Part shown: positions 32,618 to 42,273 of the stretch, piece after piece | Layout: every line of letters begins with the position of its first letter | Position numbering within the stretch: the first letter of the stretch is position 1 | NCBI RefSeq assembly: GCF_013407955.1 | Contig: NZ_JACCBU010000001.1 | Span: 3,596,001-3,660,000 of the forward strand | DNA length: 64,000 nt | Direction of reading: 5' to 3' | From: Microlunatus parietis | GTDB lineage: Bacteria; Actinomycetota; Actinomycetes; Propionibacteriales; Propionibacteriaceae | Made by a program: the position numbers and the translations under genes | Notes under the pieces: generated by a model | Told to the model about the DNA's origin: nothing | Database searches by the model: none | Seen by the model: only the letters and a program-made list of their open reading frames with translations

Positions 32618-34051
32618 TTAGCGGGTGGCCCACCAGGTGCGCAGTTCGGCCTCGGCTTCCGCCGGGGTGAGCGGGCCGCGGTCGAGCCGCAGGTTGAGCA
32701 GGAACTTGTACGCCTCGCCCACCTCCCGACCGGGCGGGATGCCGAGGATCTCCATGATCTGGTTGCCGTCCAGGTCGGGCCGGATCGCGTCCAGTTCTTC
32801 CTGGTCCCGCAGCTCGGCGATCCGCTGCTCCAGGTCGTCGTACGCCGAGCGCAGCCGGTTCGCCTTCGCCTGGTTCCGGGTGGTGCAGTCGGCCCGGGTG
32901 AGCACGTGCAGCCGGTCCAGCTGGTCGCCGGCGTCGCGGACGTACCGGCGGACGGCGGAGTCGGTCCACTGGCCTTCCCCGTACCCGTGGAAGCGCAGGT
33001 GCAGCTCGACCAGCTTGGCCACCGCATCGATCAGGTCGCTCGGATAGCGCAGCGCGGCCAGCCGCTTCCGGACCAGCTTGGCGCCGACCACGTCGTGGTG
33101 ATGGAACGACACCTTGCCGCCCGGCTCGAACTTCCGGGTCTTCGGCTTGCCGATGTCGTGCAGCAGCGCGGCCAGCCGGTTCACCAGGTCGGGTTGCCCG
33201 CCGAGCCGGTCCTCCAGCTCGATCGCCTGGTCCAGCACCGTCAGGCTGTGCTGGTAGACGTCCTTGTGCCGGTGGTGCTCGTCCCGCTCCAGCCGCAGCG
33301 CCGGCAACTCCGGCAGCATCCGGTCGGCCAGCTTGGTGGCCACCAGCAGGTTGAGTCCCGCCCTCGGCTGGCCGGCCAGCAGCAGCTTGGACAGCTCGTC
33401 GCGGACCCGTTCGGCGGACACGATGTCCAGCCGGTCCGCCATCCCGGTCGCCGCCCGGACCGCGTCCGGAGCCGGCTCGAAGCCGAGCTGGGCGGTGAAC
33501 CGGGCCAGCCGCATCATCCGCAGCGGGTCGTCGCTGAACGACTGCTCCGGCGTCGCCGGCGTCCGCAGCCGCCGCTCGGCGAGGTCCGTCAACCCCCGGT
33601 ACGGGTCGTGGAACTCCTTGTCCGGCAGCGAGACGGCCATCGCGTTCACGGTGAAGTCGCGCCGGACCAGGTCGCCGTCCAGGGTGTCCCCGAACGCGAC
33701 CTGCGGCTTCCGGCTGTCCGGCCGGTACGCGTCGGCCCGGAACGTGGTGATCTCGACGACCCACTCGTGGCCGCCGACGGCGAACTTGGCGCCGATCGTC
33801 CCGTACTCCTTGCCGATCGTCCAGACCGCCTTGGTGACCGACCGGAGCAGCCGCTCGATCTCGTCCGGCCGGGCCGAGGTGGTGAAGTCGAGGTCGTGGC
33901 CGAGCCGGCCGAGCAGGGCGTCCCGGACGCTGCCGCCGACCAGGTACAGCCGGTGCCCCGCCGCCGCGAAGACCCGACCGAGGTCATCGGCGATCGGCGC
34001 GATCCGGCGCAGCGCGGCGACCACGTTCGACTGGGCGGCAGAGGTTGTCAC
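32618..34051 (-). CDS. cca: CCA tRNA nucleotidyltransferase
   Basis: Enzyme of about 477 residues that adds or repairs the CCA end of tRNAs. The nucleotidyltransferase domain shows LVGGSVRDALLG (about 34-45), HDLDFTT with the metal-binding aspartates, and RRDFTVNAMA; an RNA-binding middle region follows, and an HD domain with LLHDIGKPKTR (about 285) and a C-terminal helical part. Start is GTG at 34051, which gives the family's usual short lead before the first motif; no strong Shine-Dalgarno is seen. In Mycobacterium this gene (pcnA) is divergent from the NUDIX-DUF6049-mviN-sigM string; here the same divergence is kept. Confidence 0.96.
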   Translation of the reverse strand: MTTSAAQSNVVAALRRIAPIADDLGRVFAAAGHRLYLVGGSVRDALLGRLGHDLDFTTSARPDEIERLLRSVTKAVWTIGKEYGTIGAKFAVGGHEWVVEITTFRADAYRPDSRKPQVAFGDTLDGDLVRRDFTVNAMAVSLPDKEFHDPYRGLTDLAERRLRTPATPEQSFSDDPLRMMRLARFTAQLGFEPAPDAVRAATGMADRLDIVSAERVRDELSKLLLAGQPRAGLNLLVATKLADRMLPELPALRLERDEHHRHKDVYQHSLTVLDQAIELEDRLGGQPDLVNRLAALLHDIGKPKTRKFEPGGKVSFHHHDVVGAKLVRKRLAALRYPSDLIDAVAKLVELHLRFHGYGEGQWTDSAVRRYVRDAGDQLDRLHVLTRADCTTRNQAKANRLRSAYDDLEQRIAELRDQEELDAIRPDLDGNQIMEILGIPPGREVGEAYKFLLNLRLDRGPLTPAEAEAELRTWWATR

Positions 34052-34171
34052 GAGCGAAGACTGTAGTCGCGCGCGCCCGCGGCGCCATCTGGGATTCTCC
34101 GAATCGCGAACATTGGCTGAGAAGGCGCCGGTGAGCGTTGCCAAGCCGACTAGGGATTGCGTGGCACACCC

Positions 34172-34177
34172 TAGGAT
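34172..34177 (+). promoter_or_regulatory. Probable -10 element for a leaderless DUF6049 transcript
   Basis: TAGGAT ends six bases before the GTG start of the DUF6049 gene, the spacing expected when transcription begins at or next to the start codon. No clear -35 is visible. Confidence 0.5.
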
Positions 34178-34183
34178 GTCGGG

Positions 34184-36394
34184 GTGGGGAGACCGGAAGC
34201 TCGGGGGGCAACTGTTGCGTCCCGGCGACCCCGGTGCTCGACGGTGCTCCGGGTGTTGTCGTTCGCACTGTCGTACGCGCTCGCCGGATTGATCATCATC
34301 GTCGGCACGGCCACGCCGGCCGCGGCCGACGATCCGGACGCCCCGGTCTCGATCCGGATCACCGCGATGTCGCCCAGCCTGCCCACCCCCACCGACACGA
34401 TCACGCTGACCGGGGTCGTCACCAACACCGGCAAGAAGCCGATCGACCGGCCCCGGGTCTACTTCTGGCGGAACCAGGCGCCGATCACCGATCAGGAAGG
34501 TTTCGGGACCGCACTCGACTCGGCCCCGACCGACCCGCTCGGCGCCCGGGTCACCGCCGACGTGCAGAACCGGTTCCACCTGTGGACCGAGGCGGACCCG
34601 ACGCTCGACCCGGGCGAATCGGCGAAGTTCACGGTGTCGGCGACCCCGGAGCAACTCGACCTGCCGGACACCGCCGGCATCTACCTGATCGGCGTGCACG
34701 TCCTGGACGGCACCGACCGGGCGCCGGCGATCGGCCGGGCCCGCCTGTTCGCGCCGATCCTCAACGAGCCGCCCGACCAGGTGCTGCCGATCTCGTCGGT
34801 GGTGGTCCTGAACTCGCGGCCGGGCCGGCTGCAGGACCGGATCTTCACCGACGACCACCTGGCCGACGAGGTGGGACCGGGCGGCCGGCTGACCCAACTG
34901 CTCGCCGCGGCTCAGAACCCGGGCACCACGTTCGCCGTCGACCCGTCGCTGATCGAGGAGCTGACCGCGATGCGGGCCGGCTACCAGGTCCGAGACGCGG
35001 ACGGGAACCTGACCGCCGGGATCGGCACCGAGCGCGCGGCTGCGTGGCTGCAGGGCTTCCAGCAGCTGCTCGACCGCAATCCCGGCTACCGGCTGCTGTA
35101 CGGGACGCCGGACCTGGCCGCGCTGGTCCGGTCCGACCGGACCGAGCTGCTGGACCGGGTGAAGGCGGCCGGCGCTGCCATACCGGAGACGTCGGCGTTG
35201 CCGTTGCTGGTCTGGCCCGGCGACGGGGCGGCCGACGCGGCCACGCTGCGGGCGGCCGCCGAGCTGGACCCGGCCGGCATCCTGCTCTCCGACGGCACCA
35301 CCGGCAGCTCCGCGCCGCTGCTCCGCGACGGCGACGGGCCGCCGATCATCAACTACCAGGGCTCCGGCTCGGCCGGCGGTCCCGGACCCGACCCGAGCAA
35401 CACCGCCGTCCACCAGCGGCAGCGGACCCTGGCCGAGACCTGGATCGAGGCGAGCGGCGCCGGCGGGGATCTCGGCGGCCGGGTCCGGCTGATCACGACG
35501 CCGGCCGAGGCGGGCAGCGTACGTCAGCTCACGGCACCGTGGCTGCGCTCGGTGCCGCTGCCGGACCTGTTCCGCCAGCGGCCGGAGCGGCTGGCCGACA
35601 AGCTCGCGTACCCGAAGGCGGCGCAGCGGGCGGAACTGCCGGCCAGGGGCCTGCGCGAGGTGGACGACCTGGCGGACTCGTACCAGACCTATGCCGAGCT
35701 GCTGCTCGACCCGGCCCAGGCGAAGAAGGACGCCGACGCGGCCGTCGCCAAGGCGGTCTCGGCGACCTGGCGCGGCGACGACGGCTGGACCGGTCTGGTC
35801 GAGTCCCGGCTGGACCAGGTCGACCGGGTGATCGGGGACGCGGTCAAGATCGGCCTGGTCCAACGGTTCACCACCACCGGGCAGAACGACATCAGCTTCC
35901 CGATCACGGTCACCAACACGCTGCCCGGGCCGGAACAGCCCGGCGATCAGAACTCGATCCGGGTCGGCATCACGTTCACCTCGGCCCAGTCCCAGCGGCT
36001 GACGGTGAAGCCGATCGACCCGATCGTCATCCGGGCCAACCCGGAACGGAACGCCTCGGTGACCCGGAACACCCAGATCGAGGCGCGGGCCAACGGTCCG
36101 GTCGAGGTGACCGCCCAGCTGGTCACCGCCACCGGCCGGCCGGTCGGCAAGCCGGCCAGGGTCGAGGTGACGGTCACCCAGGCCGGCACGGTCGGCTGGG
36201 TGATCGCGATCGCCGCCGGCATCGTGCTGATCGGGACCACCGTGTTCCGGATCCAGCAGGTGGCCCGGGAGCGGGCCCAGGAGCGCGAGGACGACGACAC
36301 CGTGGAGCGAGCGGCGGTCCCGGTCGAACCGGTCGACCCGGCCGCGCCGCCGCCGGCCGGCTCCGTCGACGGGCCGCGACGGGCGCGCCCATGA
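34184..36394 (+). CDS. DUF6049 secreted/membrane protein (Rv3909-like)
   Basis: Large exported protein of 736 residues: signal peptide in residues 20-48 (ending ATPAAAD), an N-terminal Ig-like domain (TITLTGVVTNTGKKPIDRPR), a long central region with TIM-barrel-like features (VDPSLIEEL, LVWPGDGAADAATL), a C-terminal beta domain and one membrane span (about 665-685) before a short acidic cytoplasmic tail. Its position between cca and murJ matches Rv3909 of M. tuberculosis, whose function is unknown; location suggests cell-envelope assembly. The GTG start has AGGA eight bases upstream as well as the TAGGAT element. It ends 13 bases before murJ. Confidence 0.85.
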   Translation: MGRPEARGATVASRRPRCSTVLRVLSFALSYALAGLIIIVGTATPAAADDPDAPVSIRITAMSPSLPTPTDTITLTGVVTNTGKKPIDRPRVYFWRNQAPITDQEGFGTALDSAPTDPLGARVTADVQNRFHLWTEADPTLDPGESAKFTVSATPEQLDLPDTAGIYLIGVHVLDGTDRAPAIGRARLFAPILNEPPDQVLPISSVVVLNSRPGRLQDRIFTDDHLADEVGPGGRLTQLLAAAQNPGTTFAVDPSLIEELTAMRAGYQVRDADGNLTAGIGTERAAAWLQGFQQLLDRNPGYRLLYGTPDLAALVRSDRTELLDRVKAAGAAIPETSALPLLVWPGDGAADAATLRAAAELDPAGILLSDGTTGSSAPLLRDGDGPPIINYQGSGSAGGPGPDPSNTAVHQRQRTLAETWIEASGAGGDLGGRVRLITTPAEAGSVRQLTAPWLRSVPLPDLFRQRPERLADKLAYPKAAQRAELPARGLREVDDLADSYQTYAELLLDPAQAKKDADAAVAKAVSATWRGDDGWTGLVESRLDQVDRVIGDAVKIGLVQRFTTTGQNDISFPITVTNTLPGPEQPGDQNSIRVGITFTSAQSQRLTVKPIDPIVIRANPERNASVTRNTQIEARANGPVEVTAQLVTATGRPVGKPARVEVTVTQAGTVGWVIAIAAGIVLIGTTVFRIQQVARERAQEREDDDTVERAAVPVEPVDPAAPPPAGSVDGPRRARP

Positions 36395-36407
36395 ACGGCA
36401 CTCCCGC

Positions 36408-39400
36408 ATGAATTCCGCTCGCAACCCGGCCGCGATGTCCGGCCGCGCTTCGTCGAACGTTTCCGGCGGCTCGGCCGGCCGGTCCGCCGATCCGCCCAAG
36501 GGCCGGTCCCGGCTGGTCTCGGCCACCGTCTTGATGGCGGCCGGGACGGCCGTGTCCCGGATGCTCGGCTTCGGCCGGTTCGCGCTGCTGGTGGCGCTGT
36601 TCGGCAACGCCACCCGGCAGGCCGACATGTTCAACTACGCCAACACGGTGCCGAACAGCATGTACATCCTGCTGGCCGGCGGCATCCTGAACACGGTCCT
36701 GGTGCCGCAGATCGTCCGGGCGATCAAGCACGACCCGGACGGCGGCGACGCCTACACCAACCGGATCATGACGCTCGGCATCCTGGTCCTCGGCCTGCTC
36801 ACGGTCGTGCTCACGCTGGCCGCGCCGCTCGTGATCTGGATCTACACGCCGGAGTCCTGGCACGTGCCCGAGCTGGCCCGCAGCTACGACTCGACGGTGC
36901 GGCTGGCGTACTACTGCATGCCGCAGATCTTCTTCTACGGCATCCATGTGCTGGCCGGCCAGGTGCTCAACGCGCGGGACCGGTTCGGCCCGATGATGTG
37001 GTCGCCGATCGCCAACAACATCATCTCGATCGGCGTCCTGGCGGTCTTCTTCGTCGTCTTCGGCAGCGGCGACGGGACCAGCGCGTTCACCACCGAGCAG
37101 GAGCTGCTGCTCGGCTTCGGTTCCACCCTGGGCATCGTCGCCCAGGCGATCGTGCTGCTGCCGTACCTGAAGGCGGTCGGCTACAAGTTCCGGCCGCGGT
37201 TCGACTTCAAGGGCACCGGCCTCGGCAAGACGGTCCGGCTGGCCAAATGGACGCTCGGCTTCGTGCTGGTCAACCAGGCCGCCCTGGTGGTGATCCAGAA
37301 GGTCGCCGGTGGCGCGACCACGGGCGGTACCGGTGGCGGTCTGACGGTCTATTCGTACGCCTACGCCGCCTATCAACTGCCGCACTCGCTGATCGCGGTG
37401 TCGCTGGCCACCGCGATGCTGCCGTCGGCGTCCCGGCTGGTCGCGGCCGGCGACCTGGCCGGGGTCCGGGACGAGACGCTCGGCACGATGCGGCTGCTGC
37501 TCACCGCGATGGTGCCGGCGGCGGTCGCCTTCTTCGCCCTCGGCGTGCCGCTGGCCGAGTTCGTGTTCGGCTTCGGCAAGGGCACCAGCGACGCTTACCT
37601 GACCGGTTGGACCTTGATGGCGTTCGCGTTCGGGCTGGTCCCGTTCAGCCTGCACTACCTGTGTCTGCGGACGTTCTACGCGCTCGAGGACAACAAGACC
37701 GCGTTCCTGATCCAGATCGCGATCGGTGCCGCGAACGCCTCGCTCGCGGTGCTCATCGTGCTGCTGCTGAACTCACCCGCCACCACGGCCGTCGGGCTGG
37801 CCGTCGCGCACGTGATCGCGTACACGATCGGGCTGATCCTGGCCGTCGGCGTGCTGTCCCGGCGGCTGTCCGGGATGCCGATCCGCAGCGTGGCCGGGCA
37901 CGCCGGCAAGCTGCTCGCCGCCGTCGCGCCGGCCGGTGTTCTGGCGTACGCGATCACCCGCGGGTTCGAGCTGTGGTCGTCGGCGAAGCTGGTCCAGGCG
38001 CTGGCCCTGGTGGTCGCCGGGCTGGTCGCCGTCGTGGTGTTCCTGCTGCTGGCGCGGCTGTTCAAGATCTCCGAGGTCAGCCAGATCCTCGCGTTCGTGC
38101 TGCGCCGCCGGCAGCCGGCGCCGGCGCCGATCGAGGACGAGGCCAGCATCCAGACCGTGATCCGTCCGTTGCGCGAGTTCTACGGCGAAACGGGCGCACC
38201 GGAGCCTAGGATCGTCCCAGATTCGCACCAGACCGCTCGTCGGGCGGCCTTGCATCCTAAGATCGTTCCCGACCGGTCACACCATGGCCGTCCTATCACG
38301 ATGTCAGCTAAGCCCGGGTCCGAGATGACCACACCAGTCGCGCCCTCGGCTGACACCCCGGACCAGGTCGGTCCGGAGGAGTCCCCGAGCGCCGCTGCGG
38401 CGACGCCTGCGGCCGCCGATCCCGGCTGGGACGATTCGGGCACGGCCGACACCGCTCCCGGCGCCTCCGTCACCGCCCCCGGCACCGTCCTCGCCGGCCG
38501 CTACCGGCTCGAGGAGATGCTGGCCGCGGACGATCCGACGATCACCTGGCGGGCGTTCGACCAGGTGCTCTCCCGATCGGTCCTGGTGCATCTGCTGCCA
38601 CCGCTCGATCCGCATGCGACGGAGGTGCTGGACGCCGCCCGGCGGGGCGCCGCTGCGACCGACTCCCGGTTCCTCCGGGTGCTCGACGCGGTCTATTCCG
38701 ACGACACCCGGATCGGCTCCTACATCGTCTGTGAGTACGCCACCGGCCAGCCGCTCAGCGCGATCCTGGCTCAGGGTCCGCTGACCGGGCTCGAGGCGGC
38801 CTGGGTGACCCGCGAGGTGGCCGACGCCCTGTCGGCGGTGCACGGGTTCGGGCTGTTCCACGAGCGGATCAACCCGGAGACGGTCGTCGTCACCCCGACC
38901 GGCAACGTCAAGATCATCGGCCTGGTGATCGAGTCCGCGCTGCGGCCGGTCCGCGGCGAACCGGCCGAGGGGCACGGCGAGGCGGCCGACGTGTACGACC
39001 TCGGCCGGCTGCTCTACTGCTGCCTGGTCTCCCGCTGGCCCGGCGGCCCGGCGTACGGGCTCGGCGCCGCCCCACAACTCGGCGGCCGCTGGGCGACCCC
39101 GCGCCAGGTCCGGGCCGGCGTCTCACCGGCGCTGGACCACGTCACCGACCAGATCCTCGGCCGGCCGCCGCGGCACCACGCGCCGCAGCTGGACACCGCG
39201 AACGAGGTCGTCAACGCGCTGACCAAGGTGCTCGGCACCGCGGATGCCACGGCCGATCTGGAGCGCCGGCTGCGCCAGCCGATCCCGCGGGTCCGCCCGG
39301 ACGAGACCGGCGAGATCCCGCTCAGCGAGCAGCCGACCGGAATGATGGCGGCCGTCGACCGGCCCGACTCGCCGATCTCCAGCACCCCCGACAACAATCC

Positions 39401-40193
39401 GACCGAGGAGCAGGTACGGCAGGGGCCGGCGCTGCCGATGGCCGGTTCGATCTCGCCGACCAGCCCGGAGTCGGCCCGCTCCACGATGATCCGGCAGCCA
39501 CCGCCGCCGGACGGCGGGGCGCCGCTGGTCCCGCACGTACGTCCGCGCAACGGCAACGGGACGCCGAGCAAGCCGCAGCGCTGGATCGTCCTACTGGTGG
39601 CGCTGGTCGTGCTGCTGGTGATCGCGGCGATCGTGGCCACCTTCGTGATCCGCCCGACCGGCCTGCCGAACCCGATCAACAACCCGCCGCAGCAGAGCAG
39701 CGAGGCGCCGCAGCCGCCGGCCGATCCGGTGCTGGTGCCGATCGAGGACGCCCGCGACTTTGATCCGCAGGGCGACCCGTCGGACGAGAACCCGGACGAG
39801 GTGCCGAACGCGTACGACGGCGAACCGGACAGCCGCTGGCGCACCATGCAGTACCGCAACGACCCGAAGCTCGGCGGCCTGAAGCGGGGCGTCGGCGTGG
39901 TCTTCGACCTGGGCGAGGAGGTGCCGGTCCGTGAGGTGAAGCTGATGCTCAGCGGGAAGGGCACCGACTTCGAGCTGCGGGTGCCGGAGGAGGAGGGCGT
40001 GAACAGGCCTCCGATGGGTACCGACAAGGACTGGCGCGTGGTCGCCGAGGTCAACAACGCCGGCGAGCAGATCGACGTACCCCTGGAACAGCCGGTCACC
40101 ACCCGGTTCGTCCTGGTCTACCTGACCTCGCTGCCCGAGGAGGAACCCCAGCGCTTCCGCGGTGGGATTCACGAGGTCGAGGTTTATCGGTGA
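36408..40193 (+). CDS. murJ: MurJ lipid II flippase fused to pseudokinase and extracellular C-terminal domain
   Basis: One frame of 1261 residues. Residues about 35-575 are a 14-span MurJ/MviN flippase (SRMLGFGRFALLVALFG, later YALEDNKTAF). A linker of about 110 residues leads to a kinase fold (about 690-950) without the catalytic residues: the strand-3 lysine motif reads VLVHLL, the HRD loop reads HERIN (about 817) and the DFG position IIGLV. A membrane span (about 1060-1083) precedes a discoidin-like outer domain ending in HEVEVYR. In M. tuberculosis the homologous fusion is phosphorylated by PknB and recruits FhaA to control lipid II flipping. Linker DNA contains TAGGAT and TAAGAT hexamers and ATGs at 38301 and 38325, so separate production of the kinase half is possible. 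Confidence 0.92.
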   Translation: MNSARNPAAMSGRASSNVSGGSAGRSADPPKGRSRLVSATVLMAAGTAVSRMLGFGRFALLVALFGNATRQADMFNYANTVPNSMYILLAGGILNTVLVPQIVRAIKHDPDGGDAYTNRIMTLGILVLGLLTVVLTLAAPLVIWIYTPESWHVPELARSYDSTVRLAYYCMPQIFFYGIHVLAGQVLNARDRFGPMMWSPIANNIISIGVLAVFFVVFGSGDGTSAFTTEQELLLGFGSTLGIVAQAIVLLPYLKAVGYKFRPRFDFKGTGLGKTVRLAKWTLGFVLVNQAALVVIQKVAGGATTGGTGGGLTVYSYAYAAYQLPHSLIAVSLATAMLPSASRLVAAGDLAGVRDETLGTMRLLLTAMVPAAVAFFALGVPLAEFVFGFGKGTSDAYLTGWTLMAFAFGLVPFSLHYLCLRTFYALEDNKTAFLIQIAIGAANASLAVLIVLLLNSPATTAVGLAVAHVIAYTIGLILAVGVLSRRLSGMPIRSVAGHAGKLLAAVAPAGVLAYAITRGFELWSSAKLVQALALVVAGLVAVVVFLLLARLFKISEVSQILAFVLRRRQPAPAPIEDEASIQTVIRPLREFYGETGAPEPRIVPDSHQTARRAALHPKIVPDRSHHGRPITMSAKPGSEMTTPVAPSADTPDQVGPEESPSAAAATPAAADPGWDDSGTADTAPGASVTAPGTVLAGRYRLEEMLAADDPTITWRAFDQVLSRSVLVHLLPPLDPHATEVLDAARRGAAATDSRFLRVLDAVYSDDTRIGSYIVCEYATGQPLSAILAQGPLTGLEAAWVTREVADALSAVHGFGLFHERINPETVVVTPTGNVKIIGLVIESALRPVRGEPAEGHGEAADVYDLGRLLYCCLVSRWPGGPAYGLGAAPQLGGRWATPRQVRAGVSPALDHVTDQILGRPPRHHAPQLDTANEVVNALTKVLGTADATADLERRLRQPIPRVRPDETGEIPLSEQPTGMMAAVDRPDSPISSTPDNNPTEEQVRQGPALPMAGSISPTSPESARSTMIRQPPPPDGGAPLVPHVRPRNGNGTPSKPQRWIVLLVALVVLLVIAAIVATFVIRPTGLPNPINNPPQQSSEAPQPPADPVLVPIEDARDFDPQGDPSDENPDEVPNAYDGEPDSRWRTMQYRNDPKLGGLKRGVGVVFDLGEEVPVREVKLMLSGKGTDFELRVPEEEGVNRPPMGTDKDWRVVAEVNNAGEQIDVPLEQPVTTRFVLVYLTSLPEEEPQRFRGGIHEVEVYR

Positions 40194-40852
40194 CTGGATC
40201 GCCCCCGGGCGGTCCCAGCGATTTCGAGCTGTTGCGCGCCCACGTCGCCGGGGACTCGGAGGCCTTCGCGACACTGGTCGGGCGGCATCAGGAGCGGCTC
40301 TGGGCGATCGCCCTGCGGACCATGCGGAATCCGGAGGAGGCGGCCGACGCGCTCCAGGACGCCTACATCTCCGCGTTCCGGCGGGCCGGCAGCTTCCGCG
40401 GCGACGCCCAGGTGACGACCTGGCTCCATCGAGTCGTCGTCAACGCCTGCCTGGACCGGATCCGGCGCAACAAGGTCCGCCGGGCCGAGCCGCTGCCGGA
40501 GGACCCGGACCGCGCCGCCGAGCTCGGGGTGACCGCGACGGTGGATCCGATGGAGGTGAAGGAGGAACGCAGCGACGTCGCGGCGGCGCTGCGTCAGCTC
40601 AATGCCGACCAGCGGGCCGCCCTGGTGCTGGTCGACATGGAGGGCTACTCGGTCGAGGAAGCCGCGTCGATCCTCGGCTGCGCGCCGGGCACGATCAAGA
40701 GCCGCTGCGCCCGCGGCCGGGCCAAGCTCGTTCCGCTGCTGAAGCATCTGCGCGTCGAGCCCGAGGGGCCGGGACCGGAGGCACCGGAACCGGAGCCGGC
40801 CGGGCCGCGGGTCCGGACGCCGGGGCGACAGCGCGAGGGTCCGGCACCCTGA
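40190..40852 (+). CDS. sigM: ECF sigma factor, SigM-like
   Basis: RNA polymerase sigma factor of 220 residues. Region 2 is RLWAIALRTMRNPEEAADALQDAYISAFRR (written in parts: RTMRNPEEAADALQDAY), with the RGDAQVTTWLHRVVVNACLD core-binding segment; region 4 is YSVEEAASILGCAPGTIKSR (about 152-171). A Pro/Glu-rich 45-residue tail follows region 4. Start GTG overlaps the stop of murJ (GTGA), so its translation depends on murJ. The anti-sigma gene is two genes downstream, as in the sigM-rsmA arrangement of mycobacteria, except for one inserted gene. Confidence 0.93.
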   Translation: MTGSPPGGPSDFELLRAHVAGDSEAFATLVGRHQERLWAIALRTMRNPEEAADALQDAYISAFRRAGSFRGDAQVTTWLHRVVVNACLDRIRRNKVRRAEPLPEDPDRAAELGVTATVDPMEVKEERSDVAAALRQLNADQRAALVLVDMEGYSVEEAASILGCAPGTIKSRCARGRAKLVPLLKHLRVEPEGPGPEAPEPEPAGPRVRTPGRQREGPAP

Positions 40853-40871
40853 ACCCTTTCCACCACCCGCG

Positions 40872-40891
40872 CCCTGAGCCTGTCGAAGGGC
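40872..40891. repeat. REP-like CCTGAGCCTGTCGAAGGGC repeat
   Basis: CCCTGAGCCTGTCGAAGGGC, a single unit 19 bases past the sigM stop and just before the start of the small membrane protein gene. The arms CCCT..AGGG and GAGCCTGTC form a short hairpin. Confidence 0.75.
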
Positions 40892-40909
40892 CCACCGAGA
40901 GACCCCTCC

Positions 40910-41389
40910 ATGTCCCATCCGCTCGACCTGGCCTACAACTGGCGGACGCCGATCCTGGTGTCGACCGTCGGCCTGTTCGCCTGCGCCACGCTGCTGGTCA
41001 GCCAGCGGGCGGCCGGGTGGGTGGCGGTGCTCGCGGTGCTGGTGGTCTGCTGGCTCGTCCTGCTCGCCGTAGTCTGGTCCCGGACCCGGGCCTACCTCGA
41101 GGTGGACGGCGCCTGGGCGACCGTGCGCCGCTTCCGTACCAAACATCGGGTGGCCGGCACCGACGTCGCTGCCGTACGGCGACTGCGGACCCTGACCGGC
41201 CCCGGCTACCGGCTGACCCTGGCCGACGGCACCCGGCGAACGGTCACCACCTCGCTGCTCCGCGACGGCGGGCCGACCCTGCTGCGCTGGTTGGTTCGGT
41301 ACGCCCCGCAGGCGACCCGTGATCCGGCGACCGAGGCCGCGATCGACCGGCTCCGGAGCCAGGGACTGCTTGACTCCGGCCATGCTTGA
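40910..41389 (+). CDS. Small membrane protein with PH-like domain
   Basis: Protein of 159 residues: two hydrophobic spans (about 15-32 and 36-55) followed by a beta-rich domain (YLEVDGAWATVRRFRTKHRV, about 65-84; RLTLADGTRRTVTTSLL) of the kind seen in bacterial PH-domain membrane proteins. Function unknown. It sits between sigM and its anti-sigma gene, a position empty in mycobacteria, and is preceded by a REP-like repeat, so it may be a later insertion into the block. ATG at 40910, with weak AGAGACC upstream. Confidence 0.7.
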   Translation: MSHPLDLAYNWRTPILVSTVGLFACATLLVSQRAAGWVAVLAVLVVCWLVLLAVVWSRTRAYLEVDGAWATVRRFRTKHRVAGTDVAAVRRLRTLTGPGYRLTLADGTRRTVTTSLLRDGGPTLLRWLVRYAPQATRDPATEAAIDRLRSQGLLDSGHA

Positions 41390-41532
41390 CTGGGCGGCGG
41401 TGACACCATGAACGAGACTCGGAAAACCCGTCGACCAGGCCGGGAACCAGAACCGGTGCCAGCGACGTCCAAGCGCACGGCGCTCCGGCGCCACGCCCCC
41501 GCTCTTCCCCTCTCCAGCCCAAGGAACCCGTT

Positions 41533-42243
41533 GTGGCCGCTCATCTGACTGTCGACGAACTGGCCGACGCAGCCGCCGGCCTGCTCGACGCTGCCCGCGT
41601 TGCGGAGATCGACGCTCACCTGGCCGGCTGCCGGCAATGCTCCGCCAGCCAGGCCGACCTCGACCAGGTGAGCGTACGGCTCGCCGCCGAACCCGTACCG
41701 GCCATGCCGGCGGCCGTCGCCGACCGCCTCGCCGACGTCATCGCCTTGGAGCAGCAGCGGCGCAGCTCGGGGGCTGCCGACGCCGCCGACCTGCACCGCC
41801 GCGAACTCGCCGACCGGCCCAAGCCGAGCCTCGGCACCCTCGGCAGCGATCTGGACAAGCCGTCCCGGTCCCGCTTCTTCGGCCGGGCCCTGGTGGCCTG
41901 CGTGGCCGCCGTCGGGATCGGCTTCGCCGGTTACGCGGTGAGCGCGCGGGCCGGTCTCGGCGAACCTGAGGCAATCCGGTCGCCGCTGACCAGCAAGGAC
42001 CTGGCCGCCCAGGCAGAGTCGCTCCGCTCGACCGAGGACCTCGACTCGCACTGGCTGTCCCGGTCCTGGTCCTGCGCCGGGAAGGTGACCGACGGCCGGA
42101 TCACCGACATCGCCCGGGTCACCGTCGACGGCGCCCCCGCCCTCCTCGTCTACACGTCGTCCGGCGGGCAGGCCCGGGTCACCGTCGTCACCGGCTGCCC
42201 CGACGATCCGAAGGCCGGCACCACCACCCCCCTGCCCGAGTAG
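41533..42243 (+). CDS. ZAS-type anti-sigma factor for the SigM-like sigma
   Basis: Membrane anti-sigma factor of 236 residues. The N-terminal zinc-associated motif is H-x3-C-x2-C, read in IDAHLAGCRQC (about 26-36); a variable cytoplasmic linker follows, then one membrane span (about 117-137, ALVACVAAVGIGFAGYAVS) and an external domain with two cysteines (WSCAGK, TGCPDD) that could form a disulphide. It corresponds by position to RsmA of mycobacteria and should hold the SigM-like factor until an envelope or redox signal. GTG start with AAGGA seven bases upstream. Confidence 0.85.
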   Translation: MAAHLTVDELADAAAGLLDAARVAEIDAHLAGCRQCSASQADLDQVSVRLAAEPVPAMPAAVADRLADVIALEQQRRSSGAADAADLHRRELADRPKPSLGTLGSDLDKPSRSRFFGRALVACVAAVGIGFAGYAVSARAGLGEPEAIRSPLTSKDLAAQAESLRSTEDLDSHWLSRSWSCAGKVTDGRITDIARVTVDGAPALLVYTSSGGQARVTVVTGCPDDPKAGTTTPLPE

Positions 42244-42273
42244 CCGCCAAAGCGACCGTCCTCCCAGAACCCA

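Noticed and set aside
32618..36634. 1338-codon minus-strand open frame across cca, the DUF6049 gene and the start of murJ
   Set aside because: Only the cca part matches a protein family; the rest is the high-G+C antisense shadow of two clearly real plus-strand genes.
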